Origin: Gyromitra esculenta
Lineage: Eukaryota > Ascomycota > Pezizomycetes > Pezizales > Discinaceae
DNA: 64,000 nt
Direction: 5' to 3'
NCBI GenBank assembly: GCA_038503075.1
Contig: JBCAML010000010.1
Coordinates: 1,054,001-1,118,000, forward strand
Made by a program: the position numbers and the translations under genes. Below are positions 35,986 to 45,257 of the stretch, piece after piece. Numbering within the stretch: the first letter of the stretch is position 1; each line of letters opens with the position of its first letter. The notes beneath the pieces were generated by a model. The model worked only from the letters and a program-made list of their open reading frames with translations. It ran no database searches and was not told where the DNA came from.

Positions 35986-37266
35986 ATTGGGCGATACAGG
36001 CGTGGAGGCGTAGTTAAACCGCCGATCACAAGAGTTACGCTACTGGTCCGAGCCCGAATCACGGACAAGTTTGGTGATAGGAGACCAAGAGGTTCCACTC
36101 CAGCGAGGGGAATACAGTATAGATGAAGATGAGGGAGGGATAGCAGTTTTTGTGTAGGTAGAGTCCAGCTTCACACAAAGCAAGGGGGGATAGATACAAT
36201 GAAGTGATGGAGATGGTTGAGATTAGGATTGGGTTGATGGGGGGGTATCTACGATAGAAGGGGGAGCCCTTGTTCTGGGTAGGAATCAGTGAGGCTGAGA
36301 CTGTTGGTGGTGGGACGCGTACCTTTGGCTAATAGGAGCTTAGGTGGCCGCTTTCAGTGATCTGCAGTTCGTGTGAGAAACGAGAGTTCTCGCTGCCGAT
36401 AAATCGCGAATCTATCTCTACTTTTGCCAAAGCATCGCCACATGTGCTGTCAAGTTCGGTGATCGTTTATCTTTGGGCCAAGACACTTCCGTGAGTTCCG
36501 CGGTGTTAGTCATGGAGTCGTCGCGGACTCCCGGTAGGTGTTGGTGAAGATAGAGCACAGGGATGTATGAACATCTCACGATACTCACCCTCGAGGCAGG
36601 TATCAAGTTTTATGAAATATTTACGGTATCTGCAGAAAACAAGGTACCTCAAACAGTGTAGGCACGCAAAGCTTATGTGGCAAAAGGCATTATATTGATT
36701 ATCCTCAAATTAGACAATATCACGATTCGTTTCTGTGCCTGCATTGGTAGCGACAATACCCCGGTCAAGAAAACGTATACGGACCTTTCGGCTGTTATAA
36801 TCTCCAATTGGTCTCTACGAACAGATAGAGTAACTCAACTTCCCCAGATTCCAAGTCACAAACCCTTCAATACAAGTCACTGAAGCAGCGAAATGTTAAA
36901 TAAAGCATCCACATCACCGCCAATAGGACATGCAAGTAACCGCTTCACCTCATAGCACAGGGGGCAAACTTATGGGGAAACACACTTGGTTACATGCATG
37001 TTTGTGAAGACCATAAAGGCATATTAATCGGCAAGCACTGCTTATAGCCTATTCGGATTGTATTCTAGATTGAGCGATCTCCATAAGAGATGTTAAAAAT
37101 GTACGCCCCCAGAGAATATAAAAATACACCAAGCAAGAAAATCTAAAGTTCAACTTCTCTGAAACAGCAACGCCCGCCGCAATGCACGCTCTATGAGTCG
37201 CCCGATACAAAAGAAAGAAAAATAGAGCAATGTTAATCCCGAGCAGAAACTCAGAGAGGCCAGAAA
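35986..37266. other. intergenic region upstream of VPS10
   Basis: The promoter side of VPS10 plus the 3' side of the coiled-coil protein gene. It contains only short frames (up to about 68 codons) without resemblance to known proteins. The part from 36900 on is AT-rich. Confidence 0.4.
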
Positions 37267-38309
37267 TTATAGTTCATGGGAGTCCTCTCTATAGCGAAGG
37301 GTTGGGAGGCCAGAAGAATGGTCTACCTCTACAACCTGAACATCCGTAGGCTCGCTTGGGTGTTCCGTATCGTTGCTCGCTGTGGCTAAAAGCCATAGGA
37401 TCACCAAAATAGAGATAAACCCCCACAGTAACCGTAATCTCCCTATTCGAAAAATAGTAATAATCAACATATCACCTTTTTCAAACACCCCCATCCAACC
37501 CCTCGAAGAATCAGAAAGAAAAAACACCTACGAGAAGCCCTCTGCCTCCATACCATCTCCATCTCCTTCTGTTTATCGATCTTCCCCTGTACCTTCTCCA
37601 GCCGTTCCCTATAGGCCTGTACCTTTTTCTTCTCTGTTCCCAGCCTTTCCTGTAGTTTTTGTATACTCACAAGTTCCTCCTGGAACCTCTGGATGCCCTT
37701 TATTTGCGCTGCATACTCCTTCCGCGTATTTATATCTCCCGTACCGAACTCCTGCAAAATCTCTTCGGCAGCCTTCCCAAGAGCTTTGAGCTGCTCGCCC
37801 ATTAAGCGGATTTCGTTGAGTTTCTGAGACACAGATGAGTAGGTATGTGCGAGACGAAGCATCTGTTGTTCACCGGTGATTTGAAGGTTGCGAACGGCGG
37901 TGGACACTTCGCTAGACCGTAGAAAGGGGGGAAGATGTCAGTGCCCAACCCCCCAAACAAAACCGAGAAGCAGGAAAACAAAACCGCAAACATACACTTG
38001 CTGAGCCTGCGAGATTTTCCTCTCATGCTCCGTAGCTGGCAAACCTGCCTCAACCTGCAGGGATCCCTTCCGACTCATCGACTGCGTGCTCGGGCGCGAG
38101 CTTTCGGTAGCATCCCGCCGGGGACTAGAGACGTCATCCATATCCAGTTGTTCCGTCTGGACTACCTTCGTGCGCGAATACTCCGTCTCATCGTGGTTGC
38201 GATGAAGGTGATGAAGCGGATGGTGGGGGATGTGGTGACGCCTGAACCCAAGAGTTCCCGTGTTAGAACGTATCAGAGGTGCAGGGGGCTTAATCTTGGA
38301 ATCGTTCAT
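37267..38309 (-). CDS. coiled-coil protein with C-terminal membrane span, unknown function
   Basis: Three exons: 37996-38309, 37532-37911 and 37267-37442 (870 nt, 289 aa). Donors GTATGT and GTAGGT and acceptors TAG keep phase, which supports a real gene. The N-terminal third is polar and His/Ser-rich (about residues 1-100). Residues about 105-230 form a heptad-rich coiled coil (QQMLRLAHTYSSVSQKLNEI, then EELVSIQKLQERLGTEKKKV). One hydrophobic span follows (RLRLLWGFISILVILWLLAT) and a short acidic tail of about 35 residues. The layout resembles tail-anchored organelle or nuclear-envelope proteins, but no family was recognised. An upstream in-frame ATG at 38384 would add 25 residues; the ATG at 38309 begins a more typical N-terminus. 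Confidence 0.72.
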
Positions 38310-39160
38310 GATCGCCTTCCTTATCGCGTTTTTATTGAAGATCCCCTTTATGTATCCTTTTAACGTGTGGAGAAGCACTGGCACAGTTTATCACTCAGGA
38401 GATAGCTACACTGGCACATGTTTGGAGTAGAGCTTTTTATTGATAGGGAAGAAATCACGGGAGAGGTCCGTCGTTTCTGTCACGCACTAAGTGAATGCAG
38501 GTCCGGCCCGGAGCCTCCTGCCGCTGTGTTAGCGGGATCCGGGGGGTTGAGCGGATCTGATAAGAAGGAAGTGAGACAGTGTGACCGTTCGTTTCGTGGT
38601 GGAAGCCAGTTAGACTCCGTCTGACTTGATGCAGCTTGCTTGGGAATAAATAAGAATAGAACTTCTCTTCCATGGGGAAACGAGCCAGTAACCCGTATTC
38701 ACTCAAAATTAAACACTCCTGTATCAGAATTGTTCGTGGAAATTAGCAAACCTGTTGCACACGGGAAGGCTTAAGAACGCCAATGAGATCAATGATCAGG
38801 CTGGCTTAGCGGTCTGCCATGGCCGAGTTACACTATGGCCAGAAACTCAGACTCTATTTCCCGAGATGTAGAGAGCTACATGCAGATGAGAGGTGTGGGA
38901 ACGAACACCGCTAAGACAGAATAAAAGCATAGAACTGCCAAATGTTCCCAGAGACGAAAGCTCGCCCATCTTCGAGATCATTCATCATTCGCACATTAGC
39001 GATATCTCGAGCACTAGAAACCTCAGAACTCCCCGTCTTCCTCTGAAATCAAACACCATCTTTTCTGAAGAGTAGCGAGTCGCAAATCGAAATAAAAGAA
39101 ATCAGTAACGTTACCTAGGTGTAATCAGATCATGAAGAATCACTCAGGTCCCTTTCAAGA
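38310..39160. other. intergenic region
   Basis: Flank between the coiled-coil protein gene and the LTR pair. No coding sequence or RNA gene recognised; the part after 39000 becomes AT-rich. Confidence 0.4.
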
Positions 39161-39165
39161 CTTAA

Positions 39166-39436
39166 TGTTGAAATAATGAATAGATCTGATATATTGACTG
39201 TCCAGTAAACTAGAGAAGAGGAAACAGAATAGACGAACGGGGGAAGAGCTCCATATATATACTCCCTATGGAGTCATATATAAACAGGTTTATGGGGGCT
39301 CTTTGGGCGCCGAATAGATCGGCCCGAGCAACCCCCTTTAGCAGTATAGACTATACCGAACATCTTCGGTATCCCGAGTAGTGACGTACCAAATGAGACA
39401 CTAGGAAGCCTATGGATATATACCATATATCCAACA
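39166..39436. mobile_element. solo LTR (copy 1) of a TGTTGA...CAACA retrotransposon
   Basis: 271 bp beginning TGTTGAAATAATGAAT and ending ATATATCCAACA. The TG...CA termini are inverted (TGTTG/CAACA). It is flanked by the 5-bp direct repeat CTTAA at 39161-39165 and 39437-39441. Internal landmarks shared with copy 2: TATATACTCCCTAT, a CCGAATAGATC block and CCGAGCAACC. No gag/pol sequence lies between the two copies. Orientation cannot be fixed from the LTR alone. Confidence 0.82.
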
Positions 39437-39441
39437 CTTAA

Positions 39442-39716
39442 TGTTGAGAATAATGAATGGATTCGTACATCTGTGCTATGCAGTGAAGAAGAGAAGAGGA
39501 AGGAAAATCAGGCATGGACATCGAGCCCCTGTATATATATATATACTCCCTATAAAATCATATAAGCCGGGCTATAGGGTGTTCTTTAGACACCGAATAG
39601 ATCAGCCCGAGCAACCACCATAGTAATTAAAGCTTCTAGCCGAACCAGATCTCGTCAGAGGATGTGAGCCCTAGTAAGCCTATAGATACATATAATATAT
39701 CCAACACTTAAAAAGC
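39442..39716. mobile_element. solo LTR (copy 2), adjacent to copy 1
   Basis: 275 bp beginning TGTTGAGAATAATGAAT and ending ATATATCCAACA. It is flanked by CTTAA at 39437-39441 and 39717-39721, and so shares the central target duplication with copy 1. The two copies have clearly diverged by substitutions spread along the length, suggesting an old event or two different subfamily members. Confidence 0.82.
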
Positions 39717-40079
39717 TTTTGCATGAAGAAAAATGGGAATACATGTATTTGGTAGGAATGAAGCAACGATACGTGTATGTGCCCAGTCATATATAGCTTT
39801 TGGGGAAACCCCAGTAGACTTGAATACATGCGTTATTACACGTAGTTGACCTAACACCCTACGGACGATAGGCCAATGACATGTATTAGAGGCAATATTT
39901 TAAGCACGAAATTTCTATCTAAACATATTTATTATCGCGTACATTGCTCAATAATTCAAGAAGATACATGTAGTAGCAGACAGCTTTAGCGTTGAAAACA
40001 TGAACGAGCCTCCTCACCAGTATATCAAAGATCAAGTTCTTTATACCGTCTTTATCTTCTCCCGATAGCATCACCTGGC

Positions 40080-40690
40080 TCGGTATCTCTACATTTCGTG
40101 GTAATGCATCAGGTAAAGCATCAGGGTAAAGCATCATTTTACCTCCAGATATTTGTATGGGAAAAGCATCAGTTAAAGCATCAGGTAATGTGTAGTTAGG
40201 GAAAAAAGATGCTTTTCCATTACACATTAACTTGATGCCTTTCCCATAAAAAAATTCAAGCTAATACCTTATTGAAAAAGATTATTAAAAATAACCTAGC
40301 CAGGAATTGAACCTGGTATAGTAACCACTGTATGTGAGGGCCATTAACCCTTACACTATCGATTTCTATGAGTTTTTATATTGTGGGTACTTATAACTAA
40401 TTACCTTGATAGGAAAGGCATTAGGAAAAGCATCAGGAAAATGTGTATTTGGGAAAGGCATCAGGGAAAGGCATCAAGGTAAGGCATCAGTGTAATGTGT
40501 ATGTGGTAAAAGCATCAGGAAAAGCATCATGGAAAGGTGCAAATTGGAAAGGCATCGGGAAAAGGCATCAGTAAATGAATCAGCGGATGCTTTTCCATCA
40601 TACGTCCCCTGTTAATGCATCATTTTGTGCCTTTACCAAATTTATTTGTATGGGCAATGCATCAATTGATGCATTACCACGGACTGTAGA
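40080..40690. repeat. degenerate minisatellite of GCATCAGG/GGNAAAGCATCA units
   Basis: About twenty imperfect units of roughly 12 bp built on GGAAAAGCATCA, GGTAAAGCATCA or GGAAAGGCATCA are spread over some 600 bp, interrupted by AATGTGTA-type strings and by the tRNA-like relic at 40288-40368. On the minus strand the unit reads GATGC-TTT-CC and, in one frame, translates as Asp-Ala-Leu-Pro or Asp-Ala-Phe-Pro. A 102-codon minus-strand frame (39919-40227) includes several such units. Confidence 0.75.
40288..40368 (-). pseudogene. tRNA-like relic (possible SINE head)
   Basis: The minus strand reads an A-box-like ATAGTGTAAGGGTTAATGG, then a perfect T arm (CCAGG-TTCAATT-CCTGG) containing the B-box GGTTCAATTCC. 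After about 10 nt comes a T-rich stretch that could end Pol III transcription. The acceptor and anticodon stems do not pair well, so this is not a functional tRNA gene. It sits inside the minisatellite region. Alternatives are a decayed tRNA or the head of a tRNA-derived SINE. Confidence 0.45.
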
Positions 40691-41266
40691 GTATACGGGG
40701 TGAACTCGATTCCAAAAATTATTTTTAAAAAACTCACGTCTTCCCTTGGTACATGCAGTACCTACACTTATGGAACCCTATATATGTGAATCGGGGAGTG
40801 TGCATGTTGAACGCATAAATAGGATATATGTCTAGCAAACATACTAGCTAATCGCTCTACAGCCCCACAAAAAAACATAAGTGTACTATATTAATTGCTC
40901 TTGAGATCACTGGCCTTATACTTGTGGTCACGATACCCTCCGCGCCACAAGACTTAAGCTCTATTGAAATTACTCTTTGGCAGAACTGGTAGAACCGCTA
41001 ATTTCTATGCCGATGCCCATAGCCCATCACGTTTAGATTCGAACTTTTTTGAAAAATAATATTGTTCCTCATGACCAACATTTAAAGATGGATGTGTTGC
41101 AAAGAGAAATATTCGTAATGGTAATTCGTAATAAAGAGATGGAATTATTCACATAACTTTTCGGTATATCTTACAGCGTAGACAAATCACAATTCAAAAA
41201 AGTAAAGGAGAAGAAGGGAAGAAATTGGGAGAAATTGGGAGAATTATATCCATTCCGTGAAATAGA

Positions 41267-41829
41267 TCACCTCTCCTTCAGTGCCTTATTCCTCTTCTCT
41301 CTACGTCTCAACCTATCCACCCTCTTCGCGTGCATTTTCTCCGCTAGCTTTGCATACCGTTCTTTCTCTGCCTGTTTTTCCCGCCTCTCTTTAAGGGTTG
41401 CTATCCGTGCCTGTGTTGTCATTGTCAGCTACCTATTTTCGACGTCGAAGCCAAAAAAATAAAAATCCACCAACCTGTTTTGCGGCTTCCTTCTCATCCT
41501 TCAATTCCTTTTCGTGGGCCTTCATCGCAGCCAGTGCTTTTCGATCTTCAAGCCGCGACTCCCAGGATTTGCTCGTACCAGCTTTAGGACGGAATGCCGT
41601 TTTGGCGGGTTTCCATTGCTTTCCTGTTCATTGGTTAGTACCCTGTTCGAATTCCTGGCCTCAAAGAGGAGAAGAAAAAAAGCTGCTGCGAAAAGAGGAG
41701 AATAGAAGAGGGGGCATCTAGAGAGGCAATGGCACCATTCTTACGAGCACCAGCGATAGGCGCAATTGCAGTTCTGACAGCAGGAGCAGCTGGCGCTGCG
41801 GGGGTAGCGGTTCCTAGTTCCTCGGTCAT
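41267..41829 (-). CDS. CGR1: rRNA-processing protein Cgr1
   Basis: Three exons: 41745-41829, 41475-41623 and 41267-41410 (378 nt, 125 aa). The conserved core reads [20 protein letters not shown], then [20 protein letters not shown] and [20 protein letters not shown]. It ends with a Lys/Arg-rich coiled coil containing [19 protein letters not shown], the hallmark of the Cgr1 family. Cgr1 is a nucleolar factor for 60S ribosomal subunit assembly and pre-rRNA processing. The N-terminal 30 residues are Ala/Thr/Pro-rich and poorly conserved. Intron 1 has a perfect TACTAAC branch site 12 nt before its acceptor. Divergent from ORT1. Confidence 0.93.
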
Positions 41830-42698
41830 ATTTCTTGATTTGATTATCGTGTCTATCGCTCGGCAGTGAGGGGGGTGGGATGTGTTGGTCGGTTAAGAGT
41901 GGGTGGGGGAGGGAGAGCTCTCTTCGCCGTGAGCTTGAAACCGCTGGTGAGGCAAATATTTGCCTTACCTTCTAGTGAGGGCTAGACGCTGTGGTAGAAG
42001 CGGTATCAGATGATCTGATTTCGGATAATCTAGGGTGGTGTGCCGATTATCTGATGGATCTTCCCTGTCATGATGCAACGACAGGGAAAAGTCTGGAACC
42101 CACAGCCATTCTACCCTTTCTGGCTGAGATGCGACAGCTGGGTATGGCAGCCTGGAGTGGTTTCTCTTATTGCAGGGTGGCCAGATCATCTACAGCTCCA
42201 CAGTCCCAGAGAGGTGTTTCGTGTCTAGTATTTCTCCACCTATATGCTCTCTGGCTTTCTTCCTGCCCTACGAATCCTGTCAAGTCCGTCCAGTCCAATC
42301 CAATTCCCCCACTCTCTAGTATTTTTCCCTCCTACAGCTGCTGCTGCTGGTCGAGGGGGTGGTGTCTTGCTGCAAAGTGCTCGTCAGCACCATCAGTCAT
42401 TGAAACAGACCTTTCGCTGTCGCCCAAAGCGCTCCTCCTCCACAGTTATATAAAAACAAATTAAAAAAAGGGACACATCCTCCTTCCCTCCGCTTCCTCT
42501 TCCTTTTGTATTCCACTATATCGCTATTGCCATGTCATTCGTTCGATAAACTCTTTTCCTGCCCTTTTTCCCATGTCCCTGGCGTGAAACAGCTACTATC
42601 GTCACATTAAATTCACATTTCGTCCTTTACCTCCAATTCCTCGCGAAGAGAAACATAAAAGAAGGAAAAAAAGATTAGCCACGTTCCAATCATTCGCC
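41830..42698. promoter_or_regulatory. divergent promoter region (CGR1 / ORT1)
   Basis: 869 bp between two divergent start codons. The right part (42480-42690) is pyrimidine-rich, typical of fungal promoters or leaders. An open frame at 41991-42464 has no family features and is taken as chance. Confidence 0.4.
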
Positions 42699-44034
42699 AT
42701 GTCTCAGGAACACAGCATTCTCGATCCTATCGCTGTCGGGAGTGCAACGACACCAAGTACCGTTCCAGAAGCTGCGGCGCTCACAGGCTTCAAGGACATC
42801 GTCTTCGGCTCGGTGAGTCTCCTGAGTTCTGCTGGCGTCGCAGGAGGTCTGAAGCTCATGAAAAATTGCATATACAGACTGCTGGAATAATCGGCAAGAC
42901 AATTGAATTCCCCTTCGACACCGTCAAGGTCTCCCCCCCTCTCCCCTTCGAGAAAAGAAAAAAAAGAAAGAAAAAACCAATGATCGAAAAAGTTTTTTCA
43001 TTACCTGTCTCACGATGCTGATCCCTGCTGCAGGTACGGCTGCAATCGCAACGCGACGATGCACCACTGCGTTACCGTGGCCCACTCGACTGCTTCCGGC
43101 AAACCGTGAAGCAAGATGGAATCCGGGGACTATATCGGGGAATTTCGCCGCCACTCGTTGGAGCAGCCGCTGAGAATTCAGCGCTGTTTTTCAGTGTATG
43201 AGCTTTTTTTTTCTTCTCCCTGCATTCTTAATTTTTTTTATTGACGGAGGAATAGTACAACCTCGCACAATCCTTCGTCCGCAAAACCATCTACGCAGAC
43301 CATACAAAGGACAAGCTTCCTCTCAATGCCTTGATATTCTGCGGCGCCGCTAGCGGCGCATTTACGTCGTTCCTGCTCACCCCCATTGAGCTGATCAAAT
43401 GCAAGATGCAAGTACAGACAATCGGGCTGCAGCACCCCATCCTGACTCCAGTGGCTACAGCAGGACCTAAAAGCACACTCCCCGGTGCTTCGGTGGGAAT
43501 GCACACAGCAGCTATACGGCATGCAGGCCCGTTTGCGCTTATTGGCGAGGTCTACAGGGTGTATGGAATTCGTGGGTTTTGGCATGGACACGCAGGGACG
43601 TTCCTGCGTGAGACGGGAGGGTCCGCGGCGTGGTTTGGGTGCTATGAGTATGTTTCTGGCGTACTCCGGAAATGGAGTGAGAGAGGTACGAATTCGGCGA
43701 GTGAACAGATGATAGCTGGTGCTACAGGTAAGTCTTTTTGGTTTATATTACCTTCACTTGTTTAAGGAGAGGGTGCTAAATAACTGTATTAGCTGGTGTG
43801 AGCTATAACTTCATGTTCTATCCTGCCGACTCCGTTAAGTCACGCATGCAGACCGAAGCTATCGGCACCAAGGGTGATAAAATGGAGAGCTTCTGGACAG
43901 TTGCCAAGGGTATGTATAGGGCTGGCGGTATCAAGTCGATGTATCGTGGTTGCGGAATCACCTGTATGAGGAGCGCACCATCGAGTGCGATCATCTTCTT
44001 GGTGTACGAGAGCTTAAAAAGCTACTTTTCGTGA
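42699..44034 (+). CDS. ORT1: mitochondrial ornithine transporter (ORT1/Arg11 family)
   Basis: Five exons: 42699-42812, 42878-42928, 43034-43195, 43256-43727 and 43793-44034 (1041 nt, 346 aa). The three carrier signatures are PFDTVKVRL (completed across a splice), PIELIKCKM and PADSVKSRM. Diagnostic segments are [19 protein letters not shown], the long central insert with [20 protein letters not shown], and [15 protein letters not shown] at the C-terminus. Expected role: ornithine/arginine exchange across the inner mitochondrial membrane, linking matrix ornithine synthesis to cytosolic arginine synthesis. The donor after exon 2 is GTCTCC, which is atypical but required to join TVK to VRLQSQ. 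Residues 1-35 are a variable N-terminal extension. Confidence 0.93.
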
Positions 44035-44403
44035 GTTGGTTCGGCTTTTGGGTTCGGCTTGGGTGCATAGGACAACGGACAGATGGTGTTTGATTTTTAT
44101 GGCTGTATAGGTGGTGTCGAGATGTATAAGGTAGGCGGGGTAGATAATTTTCTTTGATTCATCTTGATTTTATATAGGCGTTCGAGATAGCATGATTTGT
44201 GGGGTCAAATCTTTGTGGAATAGACAAAAGGTTAAGGGGTTTCATAGTACATGTGTATCATGTATTTTTTTCTTCCACCTGCGTTCAAGATATATATTAC
44301 AAACAAAAAACACCCCGAAAGAAATTACTTCATAGATAAAGGCATACGCTGATCTCTCTCAACCCCAAATCCGTAGAACAACCCTCACTCCACCCTACTC
44401 GGC
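44035..44403. other. 3' flanks of convergent genes
   Basis: Spacer between the stop codons of ORT1 and TMA22, AT-rich, with plausible polyadenylation signals on both strands. Nothing else seen. Confidence 0.4.
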
Positions 44404-45257
44404 TTACGGTCCCTCTTTCTTCTTCTTTTTCTCTTCTATCTGTTCGATATTATCCACCGGCACATCCGGATACTTCTCTTCGATATACTCTAGTATATCA
44501 TCACTTAAATCTCCCTGTACAACAATCTCATCTTGTCCTGCTGCGCTCTTCGTCACACTACTGCCACAGGCAAATTTCTTTCCAAAGTCCTTGGCAACCT
44601 TTTTCAGATCAAGCCCAAACGCCTCGAGTCCCGTTACGACGATCACATGCTTACGTTTTGCACGCTCGACGCGCTTGAGGGTGATTTTTGAGGCCAGCTT
44701 CTTTGCAAGTTCACGCTCTGCACGTGCGGTCTCTTTGACGGCTTTCTTTTCGGCGGCTTGTTCGGCTTTTTCAGCACGGGCTTTGGCGTCAACCGTTAGG
44801 TGGGACATGGCAGCTTCTACTGCCTCTATAAGGGGGGTCAGCACACTTCACAGGAACAAGTAGTGATAATTAAAGAAGAAGCTTGTGTAAATCTAAGTGG
44901 GTAGTGAGATGGTGTGGAGGGGAGGGACATACCAGTGTTGTAAACTGAAGGCACCAAATCAGGGTGGTTCTCTTCAAGCCATTCTTTACATTTTTTTGCC
45001 GAGCTGCCGAACTCACAGTACTAGCAGGTACAGATTAGTTGGGAAGAACCAAAGATTCAGCTAGTAGAATTAAGTACCTCTGGTGGTAATGTACACACTA
45101 TCACGAATAAATTATCAGTAATTGCATTAAACAAACCAATTCAAGTAAAAAAAAAAAAACTAGCCAACTTACCCCCACAGTATAGGATAATCTTCGCTTG
45201 GGGTTCTGGGGGAACTACAGCAGTAGGAGCGGTGGAGCTTCCCTCTGTGTCTGCCAT
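44404..45257 (-). CDS. TMA22: translation machinery-associated protein 22 (DENR homologue)
   Basis: Four exons: 45173-45257, 45078-45097, 44933-45020 and 44404-44825 (615 nt, 204 aa). The N-terminal Cys-containing segment is split over three exons and rejoins as LYCGVCTLPPEYCEFGSSAK, then KCKEWLEENHPDLVPSVYNT. This is the DENR N-terminal signature. The C-terminal SUI1/eIF1-like domain follows (SKITLKRVERAKRKHVIVVT, KKFACGSSVTKSAAGQDEIV and VQGDLSDDILEYI). The protein works with Tma20/MCT-1 in 40S ribosome recycling and reinitiation. Exon 2 is only 20 nt. The tail ends in a Lys run (EEKKKKKEGP). The Lys/Glu-rich linker (residues about 70-100) is a common family feature. Confidence 0.94.

Noticed and set aside
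39166..39716. A complete retrotransposon with two LTRs
   Set aside because: There is only CTTAA between the two LTRs, so there is no internal region; it is a pair of solo LTRs.
40080..40690. CRISPR-like array of short repeats
   Set aside because: Units are degenerate and lack unique spacers of constant size, and the DNA is eukaryotic; it is a minisatellite.
40974..41048. Second tRNA-like relic (GGCAGAACTGGTAGAACC then GATTCGAAC)
   Set aside because: Spacing is roughly right, but stems do not pair; too weak to annotate as a gene or a SINE.
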